64,000 bases of DNA from NCBI RefSeq assembly GCF_041146795.1, contig NC_135180.1:36378294-36442293 (forward strand). Reading direction: 5' to 3'. Made by a program: the position numbers and the translations under genes. Each line of letters starts with the position of its first letter. Positions within the stretch are counted from its first letter, which is position 1. The notes beneath the pieces are model-generated. The model searched no databases. It was not told the DNA's origin and saw nothing but the letters and a program-made list of their open reading frames with translations. This document shows positions 51,801-60,539 of the stretch, piece after piece. This stretch comes from Maylandia zebra. Taxonomy: Eukaryota > Chordata > Actinopteri > Cichliformes > Cichlidae.

Positions 51801-52980
51801 GAGAAAGAATGAAAGAAAGAGGGAGAGAAAGAAAACCAAAGGGGAGAAGAGACGGTGAGAAGGGGGGAAGAAAGAACAAACAAACAAAACACCTGGGTCA
51901 CCTGTATGGAGAAAAAAAACAGAAGAGAAAGCAAGCAACAAAGAGCAACATAATAAAAAACATAATAAAAAAAACGGCACCATCACAATAAACTAGCTAG
52001 CAGTAGATATCAGTAGATACTAAATAATAAACGATATTGTGCAGCACGCAAGATAGACAGCGCACAATGTGCTTTGAGGCAGCAGCCAAGAAAGCTGTAG
52101 TCCGCGTCTGTGAATACCCATGTGTACACCTGTGTGCATACCTGTGTGGATCAGCATGCTTGCATTCCAAAGGTTTCTCCATGTAACGATCTGCTAGGGA
52201 GTGTGGGGAGCCACAGCCCCGTCCTCCAGGGCACGAAGCAGGTATGGAGGAGATCAAAACTCCAGACATCCAGAGGCCCCCAGAACACAAGAGACCAAGG
52301 AAGACCAACAGAGGGGCAGCCGCGCCACTGTCTCAGTTAGAGCTGAGGAGAGTCCCAGATGAGGGCTCACTCAGCAGCCGCGGAGCAGAAGCCAGGGGGA
52401 GTTGCAGTGACGCGCCCGTGAGCTCCACCGGCAGCCAGCTGTGCCTGAGTGACCGAGCCCCAGGCCGAGAGGCCGGGGTCACCCCACCTCCGAAGTGGCC
52501 CGAGCGAGCCCCAGGCTCCAGGCCCCGATAAGCGGCCGCCAAGGAGTGAGCCGGTGTGTACCTGGACGCCCACCCCCAGACACAAAGAACCACCAACGCA
52601 CGGACACCTGAGGGAGTCCGCCACTGGCAGGGGAAGTGGTGGTGGGTGGAGATAGGCCTCCAAACCTTGGAGGGCCTGAGATGTCCCCAGAGAGGTGGCG
52701 TCTGATACCCAACCTGACATATAGACACAGACATACAGGCACACACAGACACAAACATCCATTCCCACCCTCATGCTCTCATATGCACTTACACCACACT
52801 CAACCAACGTGGAGACAGACATAAAGAGACGCTGTATACACGATCACACTCCCCAAGCGTACTCTACCAACCGGGTCTAGGTACCCTTGCCCCTGGAGGA
52901 GGGGAACTGCACCCAGACTCAGGTGGTGTTACCCTTTTCCCTGCGGTGGGGAGAGGCAGACCGCCCCGTTGTTTCTTTTC
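51800..52980. repeat. Purine-rich then GC-rich repeat-like block
   Basis: An A/G-rich run (51805-51875) is followed by a block with much higher GC than its surroundings (52190-52700; AGCCCCAGGCCGAGAGGCCG, CCCAGGCTCCAGGCCCCGAT). Open frames on both strands there are by-products of base composition and show no known domain. I recall similar GC-rich blocks associated with fish LINEs, but cannot name this one. Confidence 0.4.
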
Positions 52981-52984
52981 TAAC

Positions 52985-53088
52985 TGCTTCATGCATGGGG
53001 AATATGTAAGCCAGGTATAGCAGGGTAAGAAGTATATCTATTTTCATCACCAGTACTTTGCCAGTAAATGAAAGGTTGCAGGCTTTCC

Positions 53089-53090
<2 letters not shown>
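52985..53090 (-). pseudogene. Tx1-type LINE RT C-terminal fragment
   Basis: The minus strand reads NLSFTGKVLVMKIDILLPC, the same block as LTITGKVLAVKADILPAL in the larger LINE at 60.5-63.7 kb. Only about 35 residues remain. Confidence 0.6.

Positions 53091-53149
<59 letters not shown>
53091..53149. repeat. (AAT)n microsatellite
   Basis: About 20 AAT units. Confidence 0.95.
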
Positions 53150-53269
53150 TTATTTGCCATAGCTAATCTTTTGGACCAGTTGTGTAGGGCCCGCTAACCA
53201 CTGTAGCGCTTACTGCACTGTGGTCCGAAAAGATTACCAGCGTCAACTTTTCATGGCCTCACATATATA

Positions 53270-53852
53270 TTAGGGGTGCAATGATACACAAAATTCACGG
53301 TTCGGTTCAATACTTTGGTGTCACGGTTCGATATTTTTTTGATACAAAACAGTGTTCATGCCATAATTTTTTAATTTGTCACTTATTAAAATTATAAATA
53401 TATATTTTAACTCAAAAGTACAGTTAAGGAGTTACCGCGGATCGTCCCATGCGTGGGGCTGGACGGCGTCAACACGTTAACGAGCTAACTGCGCTAACGC
53501 ACTAGTTCCCACCAGTGTAATTGAGCATTGCGTGGCACATACTGTTTTACTTTTGTCCATGATGCGCTTACCATCAGGGTCATAATTCACATGACAACCA
53601 AAATAGTTCCAAACGCCAGATCTGAATGAGAGTGGGGGAGGTTCTATTTTGGGTAGTGTTGAGGCAGTTGCCATGTTGCAACGAGCTTAACTTCTGTCTC
53701 GCTAGCTTGCTCTGCGCTCAGTGGATCTGCGCTCGACAGTGGAGCCTAGGCAGAGTAGTGGAACGCAGATCCACTGAGCTCTCAACACAGACAGCATCGT
53801 CAGAAGAAAAGTTGATAAAATAAATTAAAAATTTTGTATTGTTCAATATATA
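53270..53852 (-). mobile_element. hAT-type fragment with BED-finger start
   Basis: The left end TAGGGGTGCAATGATACA is hAT-like. On the minus strand 53674-53477 encodes LSFRSGVWNYFGCHVNYDPD and KSKTVCATQC, a BED zinc-finger N-terminus. The right end is missing; a Tc1 element begins immediately at 53853. A 12-bp inverted repeat (AGTGGATCTGCG / CGCAGATCCACT) lies at about 53720-53780. Confidence 0.65.
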
Positions 53853-54153
53853 CAGTGGGGCAAAAAAGTATTTAGTCAGCCACCGATTGTGCAAGTTCCC
53901 CCACTTAAAATGATGACAGAGGTCAGTAATTTGCACCAGAGGTACACTTCAACTGTGAGAGACAGAATGTGAAAAAAAAATCCATGAATCCACATGGTAG
54001 GATTTGTAAAGAATTTATTCGTAAATCAGGGTGGAAAATAAGTATTTGGTCACCTCAAACAAGGAAAATCTCTGGCTCTCACAGACCTGTAACGTCTTCT
54101 GTAAGAAGCTTTTCTGTCCCCCACTCACCTGTATGAATGGCACCTGTTTGAAC

Positions 54154-55800
54154 TAGAGATGGACCGATCGTATCGGTATCGGTCCGATACTGACCTAAAT
54201 TACTGGATCGGATATCGGAGAAAAATAAAAAATGTAATCCGATCCATTAAATATCACGAAAGCACCTCACAAAACTTGCCACACGCCGTAACTCACCTCA
54301 GAACGTTAGCACTCGGAGCAGTATGCATCACGTGATAGAGCGGCTGTGGCATGCAGGACCTGTCGATGGTCTGGATAGCATTTGGAGCTTCGCTAGCAAC
54401 CCGGCATTTCATCTCCGACAAAGTTATCCCGAGAGAAGTAAAGCAAGTGTGTAAGTCCATCTCTGAATGTTTGTAAAGCATTCCTGCGTTAAGCTTAACA
54501 AGCGATATATGGAGCGACTGCTTCTTCTTGCTGCTACTTCAATCATGAAACTGCTTAACGATCAGCTGATCGGCTTTTGTGTCGGGAGTCCGTGTCTGTA
54601 GTTTGCTTTTGGCCCACTTTGCACCAGAAAGAGGAAACCAGCGGCTGAACAACAGCAGCACGTTTAAGCTTAATCAGCTGTTGTTAGAATTTATTTAATA
54701 TTACTTTCTACTCCAGGATCTTTTTCTATGTAGCTGACAGCTGTAACTGTGCAGGGGCGGATCTAGCAAAGTTTAGCCAGGGGGGCCGATAGGACATGAA
54801 CAGGGAAAAGGGGGCACAAAGACATACTTTTCTTTCTTATTCTCATTTAAAATGTCTAGCTTTTAATAAATAATTATCTGACACCCAAAGTTTTAATTTG
54901 ATGCAAAATGAATAGAAGTCCATTACTGTATATAGTAACTATTAAGTATAATATATATACCCTAGTAAGCTATAGTACTTTTTCCTTTGGGAAGGTACCA
55001 TCTGTGCAGTCTGCAATTTTTTTTAAACCTTTTATTTTCATTTTTTAAATTGAAAATGAACAACAAACAAACAGAAACAAACAATAAAAGACATTTACAG
55101 TTATGGGACAAAGTATCATCAACTAGCCAAAGCTTGACTGGTCATTATGACCAAAAAAAAAAAAAAAAAATTCTCAGGAACACACTCTAGTATCTTTATC
55201 TTTCTAACATTGCCTCAACCATCTGAGGACCGAACACAGAAAATACGGGCGTATTATTAATAATAATAATAATAATAAATAAATAATAATAATAATAAAT
55301 AATAAATAATAATTATAATAGTATTTAATATTTCTTGAAAAATAATTTATTTCTGTGCATTTTTTTTCACACTGCATCAAATTAAGGTTGATTACGTCGA
55401 TTAAGCATCATGAGGTGGAGTGTGAGGGGTGGTTCCCTATTTTTTATTTATTTATTTTTGTTGCTGGGAGTTGGAACCCTATTAGTTAGGTTGCTTAATA
55501 TTTACGCTAAGTACTCTTTAAAATACCAGAATAGGGAGGATGGTGCAGGTTTAAGTTTATTAGATTGATCAGTATTGCTGAACTATGAAATATTTTTTTT
55601 TGCATACAGGTATAACAGAATAGCTTTAGTGTAGTTGTTGTTTTAAACTTGAGTATGAACTTATACAAAATGCAGCAAGATATTTAAAAAACAGTTTTGT
55701 TGATTAAAAAACACTATATCGGATTCATATCGGTATCGGCAGATATCCAAATTTATGATATCGGTATCGGACATAAAAAAGTGGTATCGTGCCATCTCTA
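54154..55800. mobile_element. hAT-type element nested in the Tc1
   Basis: Ends are TAGAGATGGACCGATCGTAT and TATCGTGCCATCTCTA. Both flanks carry the perfect 8-bp duplication gtttgaac (54146-54153 and 55801-55808). The inner ends are rich in TATCGG repeats. The 1.65-kb interior has no recognisable transposase, so it is non-autonomous. It must be younger than the Tc1 insertion. Confidence 0.92.
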
Positions 55801-55869
55801 GTTTGAACTCATCATCTGTATAAAAGACACCTGTCCACAGCCTCAAACAGTCAGACTCCAAACTCCGCC

Positions 55870-56892
55870 ATGGCCAAGACCAAAGAGCTTTCGAAGGACA
55901 CCAGGAAAAGTATTGTAGACCTGCACCAGACTGGGAAGAGTGAATCTACAATAGGCAAGCAGCTTGGTGTGAAAAAATCAACTGTGGGAGCAATCATCAG
56001 AAAATGGAAGACATACAAGACCACTGATAATCTCCCTCCATCTGGGGCTCCACGCAAGATCTCATCCCGTGGGGTCAAAATGATCATGAGAACGGTGAGC
56101 AAAGATCCCAGAACCACACGGGGGGACCTGGTGAATGACCTGCAGAGAGCAGGGACCAAAGTAACAAAGGTCACCATCAGTAACACACTACAACGGCAGG
56201 GAATCAAATCCCGCAGTGCCAGACGTGTTCCGCTGCTGAAGCCAGTGCATGTCCAGGCCTGTCTGAAGTTTGCCAGAGAGCACATGGATGATACGGCAGA
56301 GGATTGGGAGAATGTCATGTGGTCAGATGAAACCAAAGTAGAACTTTTTGGTATAAACTCAACTCGTCGTGTTTGGAGGAAGAAGAATACTGAGTTGCAT
56401 CCCAAGAACACCATACCTACTGTGAAGCATGGGGGTGGAAACATCATGCTATGGGGCTGTTTTTCTGCCAAGGGGACAGGACGACTGATCCGTGTTAAGG
56501 ACAGAATGAATGGGGCCATGTATCGTGAGATTTTGAGCCAAAACCTCCTTCCATCAGTGAGAACTTTGAAGATGAAACGAGGCTGGGTCTTCCAACATGA
56601 CAATGATCCAAAACACACCGCCCGGGCAACAAAGGAGTGGCTCCGTAAGAAGCATTTGAAAGTCCTGGAGTGGCCTAGCCAGTCTCCAGACCTCAACCCC
56701 ATAGAAAATCTGTGGCGGGAGTTGAAAGTCCGTGTTGCTCGGCGACCGCCCCAAAACATCACTGCTCTCGAGAAGATCTGCATGGAGGAATGGGCCAAAA
56801 TACCAGCTACTGTGTGTGCAAACCTGGTAAAGACCTATAGTAAACGTTTGACCTCTGTTATTGCCAACAAAGGTTATGTTACAAAGTATTGA
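55870..56892 (+). CDS. Tc1-family transposase, intact open frame
   Basis: 340 residues, uninterrupted, starting [20 protein letters not shown]. The N-terminal part holds two helix-turn-helix units for binding the inverted repeats ([37 protein letters not shown]). The catalytic DDE triad is visible: D153 in [10 protein letters not shown]244 in [10 protein letters not shown] and E279 in LNPIENLW. This is DD34E spacing, at the same residue numbers as Sleeping Beauty. The Gly-rich block [16 protein letters not shown] is present. The enzyme cuts and pastes the element at TA sites. Relative to the truncated copy at 59308, it has Pro57 for Arg and Cys131 for Arg; either could affect activity. Antisense frames over this gene are shadows. 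Confidence 0.96.
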   Translation: MAKTKELSKDTRKSIVDLHQTGKSESTIGKQLGVKKSTVGAIIRKWKTYKTTDNLPPSGAPRKISSRGVKMIMRTVSKDPRTTRGDLVNDLQRAGTKVTKVTISNTLQRQGIKSRSARRVPLLKPVHVQACLKFAREHMDDTAEDWENVMWSDETKVELFGINSTRRVWRKKNTELHPKNTIPTVKHGGGNIMLWGCFSAKGTGRLIRVKDRMNGAMYREILSQNLLPSVRTLKMKRGWVFQHDNDPKHTARATKEWLRKKHLKVLEWPSQSPDLNPIENLWRELKVRVARRPPQNITALEKICMEEWAKIPATVCANLVKTYSKRLTSVIANKGYVTKY

Positions 56893-57106
56893 GTTGTATT
56901 TTTGTTATTGACCAAATACTTATTTTCCACCCTGATTTACGAATAAATTCTTTACAAATCCTACCATGTGGATTCATGGATTTTTTTTTCACATTCTGTC
57001 TCTCACAGTTGAAGTGTACCTCTGGTGCAAATTACTGACCTCTGTCATCATTTTAAGTGGGGGAACTTGCACAATCGGTGGCTGACTAAATACTTTTTTG
57101 CCCCAC

Positions 57107-57108
<2 letters not shown>

Positions 57109-57166
<58 letters not shown>
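57109..57166. repeat. (TG)n(TA)n microsatellite
   Basis: A short TG run, then about 24 TA units, directly against the right end of the Tc1. Confidence 0.95.
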
Positions 57167-57168
<2 letters not shown>

Positions 57169-57213
57169 TGCTGCATGTGGAAGGGGGAGCCCTGTCTCCC
57201 ACGCTGGCAACTC

Positions 57214-57266
57214 ATACTTACCTGGCAGGGGACATACCATGATCACGAAGGTGGTTCACCCAGGGC
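57214..57266 (+). pseudogene. U1 snRNA 5' fragment (nt 1-53)
   Basis: Begins with ATACTTACCTGGCAGGGG, the 5' end of U1 RNA that pairs with 5' splice sites, and continues through stem-loop I to CACCCAGGGC (nt 53). At that point it stops and LINE sequence begins. Only 47 bp separate it from the upstream TA repeat, leaving little room for a snRNA promoter. Confidence 0.9.
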
Positions 57267-58525
57267 TCTTGTCGGCAAGCATTCTTGAACAGCTTGCCAC
57301 GCTAAGTCTTTATGAGGATTTAGCAGGCATTTGTTATTTACATTACCCCAAGCCATTTTAGTGTGGGTTTCACGCAATTTTCCTATCGGTGACATGCTAC
57401 CTGTTGGAAACAATGTCTCCTCTATAGTTGCGCAAGTTATCTCCTGAAGGGTTATCCTAGTCGGAAGACGTTTCAGCAAACTAAACACTACCTTGTAGAT
57501 TACAGGATATTGTTCAGAGAAGGGCACGTTAAGGGGGGGCGCACACCCCACGCCTGAAAAACTTTCCGACCCACCCAAAACTTAGTAAAGTATGGCCAAA
57601 GTTTATCTTTAGGGTCACTAAAACATGCCTTAAGAATTGGGGTGATAAACATCGCATTGCACTTGGACTCTAATTCTGGTACTGCTCTCCCCCCTTTCCC
57701 TACTGGTTTGTACATAACTTCCCTCTTTGCTCTCTCATGTTGACCTCCCCAAAAGAAATGAAACATCGCCTTCCTCAATGAAGTTAATATTTCATAAGGG
57801 ATTGGCAACGTCGTTGCCAAAAAGGCTATAGAAGCTATTACTTCAGCTTTTATTACCAGAACCTTACCTATAAAGGAGAGTTCCCTATCTTTCCAGTTCA
57901 ACAGTTTCCCTTGTATTTTTTGTAATTTTGAATTCCAATTCTTAATTCTCATATTTTCTCCTATTTCCACCCCTAAAATTTTCAACGTTTCTGATTTTTC
58001 TTGCAATCCCATTTTTTCTTTAATCTCATGCCACTTAAAGTAAATCACCTCACTCTTCTCTTTATTAATTTTCATCCCTGAGGCTTTTGTAAAAGCTTCA
58101 CAAACTGCCAAACTTACTTCAATCGACTTATTGTCTGTAAGCAGCAGAGTTATATCGTCCATATACATGGAGAATTTTATTTCCAACCCTCCGCTACCCG
58201 GTGGAATCAACCCCTTAATTAGCTCATTAGCTCTTAGTGCGCATGCCAGTGGCTCCATCACCAATATAAACAAAATAGGGGACAAGGGACATCCCTGTCT
58301 TACTCCAGATTTCACTGGGACCGTAGCGGTCTGTGCCCCATTCACAACCACGACACTACTACATCCAGTATATAACACCTGGATCCATCTCCTACACCCT
58401 TCCCCAAATCCTAAGCTATAGAGAACTTTCATCAGAAAGACGTGACTGACGTTGTCAAAGGCCTTTTCTAAATCCAGACCTAACATACAAAGGGGGATGT
58501 TCCGCTCTAAACTATAGAGGTAAAT
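57267..58525 (-). pseudogene. Tx1-clade LINE ORF2 fragment (RT to C-terminal part)
   Basis: Minus strand: 58486-57500 encodes a long RT stretch with LGLDLEKAFDNVSHVFLMKV (domain A), GVRQGCPLSPILF, MYMDDITLLL (the YxDD catalytic box), ASGMKINKEKSEV and LSFIGKVLVIKAEVIASIAF. A frameshift near 57540 moves the continuation to the frame with FSEQYPVIYKVVFSLLKRLP, ending CLLNPHKDLAWQ and CLPTRA. It then runs directly into antisense U1. The 5' side starts within the RT (SLERNIPLCML). Both ends are therefore inside ORF2; no endonuclease, 3' UTR or poly(A) belongs to it. It is a different family from the LINE at 60.5-63.7 kb. Confidence 0.88.
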
Positions 58526-58703
58526 AATTTTTCAATTTTCAAAGAGTTTTATTGTTCAAAATTACATATGTTCATTCATAAAGAATTAAAACAAATAAGC
58601 AACCAAGACTCTGAAATCAAAAACCCAAGATGGCGAAACCCACAAAGGGAAAAAAACACACAAAAAAGGTCAAGTAAACAACAACTAATACTCTCACATG
58701 GGT
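58526..58703 (-). repeat. 3' end of a second Tx1-type LINE
   Basis: The minus strand ends AACAATAAAACTCTTTGAAA, a LINE 3' terminus similar in style to those at 60.55 and 63.82 kb, and it abuts the 5'-truncated RT fragment head-to-tail. No protein is encoded. Confidence 0.6.
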
Positions 58704-58723
58704 CTGGGTGAACCACCTTTGTG
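58704..58723 (-). other. 20-nt U1-like block (antisense on the plus strand)
   Basis: CTGGGTGAACCACCTTTGTG is the complement of U1 nt 31-50 with one mismatch. It lies exactly where the RT fragment at 58724 begins, so it looks like a breakpoint piece rather than a gene. Confidence 0.55.
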
Positions 58724-58942
58724 GGTTAAGCTTGGATTTAGAAAAAGCCTTTGACAATGTCAGTCATGCCTTTCTGGTGAAAGTCCTAGATAAATTAGGA
58801 TTTGGAGAAGTCTTTCGGAGATGGATGCGGGTGTTGTATTCTGGTTGTAGTAGTGTTGTGAATGTGAATGGTGTACAGACTACTACAGTTGCAGTGAAAG
58901 CTGGAGTAAGGCAAGGATGCCCGTTGTCTCCCACCTTATTTA
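58724..58942 (+). pseudogene. LINE RT fragment on the plus strand
   Basis: Encodes SLDLEKAFDNVSHAFLVKVL, FRRWMRVLYSGCSSV and GVRQGCPLSPTLF, domains A-B of the same Tx1-type RT family as 57267-58525 but from another copy. A Tc1 insertion at a TA ends it within the LSPTLF motif. Confidence 0.85.
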
Positions 58943-59797
58943 CAGTGGGGCAAAAAAGTATTTAGTCAGCCACCGATTGTGCAAGTTCCCCCACTTAAAA
59001 TGATGACAGAGGTCAGTAATTTGCACCAGAGGTACACTTCAACTGTGAGAGACAGAATGTGAAAAAAAAATCCATGAATCCACATGGTAGGATTTGTAAA
59101 GAATTTATACGTAAATTAGGGTGGAAAATAAGTATTTGGTCACCTCAAACAAGGAAAATCTCTGGCTCTCACAGACCTGTAACGTCTTCTGTAAGAAACT
59201 TTTCTGTCCCCCACTCGTTACCTGTATGAATGGCACCTGTTTGAACTCATCATCTGTATAAAAGACACCTGTCCACAGCCTCAAACAGTCAGACTCCAAA
59301 CTCCGCCATGGCCAAGACCAAAGAGCTTTCGAAGGACACCAGGAAAAGTATTGTAGACCTGCACCAGACTGGGAAGAGTGAATCTACAATAGGCAAGCAG
59401 CTTGGTGTGAAAAAATCAACTGTGGGAGCAATCATCAGAAAATGGAAGACATACAAGACCACTGATAATCTCCCTCGATCTGGGGCTCCACGCAAGATCT
59501 CATCCCGTGGGGTCAAAATGATCATGAGAACGGTGAGCAAAGATCCCAGAACCACACGGGGGGACCTGGTGAATGACCTGCAGAGAGCAGGGACCAAAGT
59601 AACAAAGGTCACCATCAGTAACACACTACAACGGCAGGGAATCAAATCCCGCAGTGCCAGACGTGTTCCGCTGCTGAAGCCAGTGCATGTCCAGGCCCGT
59701 CTGAAGTTTGCCAGAGAGCACATGGATGATACAGCAGAGGATTGGGAGAATGTCATGTGGTCAGATGAAACCAAAGTAGAACTTTTTGGTATAAACT
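58943..59797 (+). mobile_element. Tc1-like transposon, 3'-truncated
   Basis: A near-identical copy of the left end of the Tc1 at 53853: 198-bp inverted repeat, leader without the hAT, and transposase from 59308. The frame follows the intact enzyme through D153 ([14 protein letters not shown]) and then breaks at 59797. No right inverted repeat is present, so it cannot move by itself. It keeps Arg57 and Arg131. Confidence 0.93.
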
Positions 59798-59806
59798 ATA
59801 GATATA

Positions 59807-59952
59807 ACATACCATGATCACGAAGGTGGTTCACCCAGGGCGAGGCTCAACCATTGCACTCCGGTTGTGCTGACCCTTGTGAATTCCCCAAATGCGGGAA
59901 TCTCAACTGCATAATTTGTGGTAGTGGGGGACTGCGTTCGCGCTCTCCCCTC
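59807..59952 (+). pseudogene. U1 snRNA fragment (nt 19-164)
   Basis: Starts ACATACCATGATCACGAAGG (nt 19) and runs without length change to CGCGCTCTCCCCTC (nt 164). It keeps stem-loop II (CATTGCACTCCGG), the Sm site ATAATTTGTGG and the final stem-loop (GGGGGACTGCGTTCGCGC). In stem-loop III it differs from human U1 at paired positions on both sides, which preserves pairing. The first 18 nt, including the 5'-splice-site-pairing sequence, are absent, so it cannot make a functional U1. GTCCAAAGCAAAGA about 10 nt downstream resembles an snRNA 3' box. Confidence 0.92.
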
Positions 59953-60063
59953 ACTCTTGTGTCCAAAGCAAAGATCCATGTGTCTGCTCTTCTCTCGGTG
60001 TGCCCTTTGAACTGGGACAAAATGCGATGGCTTGCTCACGTCAATGGTTTCAGGCATTGGAAT

Positions 60064-60105
60064 CTCTTATCGAGATGGTAAGAGCGGCGAACGTCTCGAT
60101 AAGAG
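60064..60105. repeat. 12-bp perfect inverted repeat beside U2
   Basis: CTCTTATCGAGA (60064-60075) and TCTCGATAAGAG (60094-60105), spaced by 18 nt. TCTTATC|GAGA is also the junction between U2 nt 50 and the 5' end of the LINE piece at 60526, so it is probably a leftover of another insertion junction. Confidence 0.8.
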
Positions 60106-60215
60106 CGTGGAGCGAACGGAGCGAGCCCCTAATTCGGCTCCCTGTTCTAAAAATGTGTTTAATACGTTGCCCCCAAATCGGGGGCGTATCAGATATTAAA
60201 CTGATAAGAACAGAT
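60105..60215 (-). pseudogene. U2 snRNA fragment (nt 38-148)
   Basis: On the minus strand: ATCTGTTCTTATCAGTTTAA, TATCTGATACG, stem-loop II, an Sm-like ATTTTTAG, then CGCTCCACGC. The branch-point-recognition sequence 5' of nt 38 is lost where a LINE poly(A) abuts, and the 3' stem-loop IV is missing. Not functional. Confidence 0.9.
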
Positions 60216-60226
60216 TTTTTTTTTTT

Positions 60227-60526
60227 ACCGCGTATCTTTTTAGGTCTTCGCTTACTGCTGTGTTGGCTTTCCGTCTCGCGTCCTCCGCTCTCTCTGTGGT
60301 AGTTAGCGTCACATCGTAATATTTCTTAGCTGTGCTCTGTTGTAGGCAATAGATCTCTTCTGGCTGTATGTTGAGAGCGTCAAAGAGGATTCTTCTCCCA
60401 AAAGTTATCCGGTCTTGGAAAGCAGAGTCTTTGTCGATCAAATCAAAACGTAAAGTATTCTTCATTCCACTCCTTCTGTCCATCTCTTCCCCATAACTGG
60501 CCGACGCAGTTGCCATATTGCTTCTC
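60227..60526 (-). mobile_element. LINE 5' head with ORF1 start, ending in premature poly(A)
   Basis: The minus strand begins GAGAAGCAATATGGCAACTG; 60516 onwards encodes MATASASYGEEMDRRSGMKN, then RITFGRRILFDALNIQPEE and YDVTLTTTERAEDARRKAN, the N-terminus of a Tx1-type ORF1. After about 100 residues it runs straight into a poly(A) of about 11 nt and then U2 nt 38. The piece is bracketed by U2 nt 38-50 on its 5' side (60539-60527) and U2 nt 38 onward on its 3' side, a 13-bp target duplication. Confidence 0.85.
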
Positions 60527-60539
60527 GATAAGAACAGAT
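60527..60539 (-). other. 13-bp U2 target-site duplication (nt 38-50)
   Basis: ATCTGTTCTTATC on the minus strand, placed between the poly(A) of one LINE and the 5' end of the next. Confidence 0.85.

Larger units (their letters stand above)
53853..57108 (+). mobile_element. Tc1-like transposon, complete, split by a hAT
   Basis: Inverted repeats of 198 bp begin CAGTGGGGCAAAAAAGTATT (53853-54050) and end AATACTTTTTTGCCCCACTG (56911-57108). The left flank is the expected TA; the right flank reads TG at the edge of a (TG)n(TA)n tract, so that side of the TA duplication has changed. After removing the hAT at 54154-55800 and its duplication the element is about 1.6 kb, normal for fish Tc1 elements. 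The hAT lies in the leader, so it does not interrupt the transposase. Confidence 0.95.

Noticed and set aside
52244..52822. Overlapping open frames on both strands in the GC-rich block
   Set aside because: High GC lowers stop frequency; no domain, start context or splice sites support a gene.
53091..53149. Regularly spaced repeats as a possible CRISPR-like array
   Set aside because: A simple AAT microsatellite in a vertebrate genome; no repeat-spacer structure anywhere in the window.
55851..56798. 315-codon minus-strand frame over the Tc1 transposase
   Set aside because: Antisense of an intact, recognisable transposase; the same shadow recurs over the truncated copy at 59289-59774.
59818..60057. 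79-codon minus-strand protein
   Set aside because: It is largely antisense U1 RNA sequence and its 3' flank.
60509..60526. Similarity of ATTGCTTCTCG to the U2 5' end in sense orientation
   Set aside because: Only about 10 bases match and the segment is the LINE leader just before ORF1; chance is likely.
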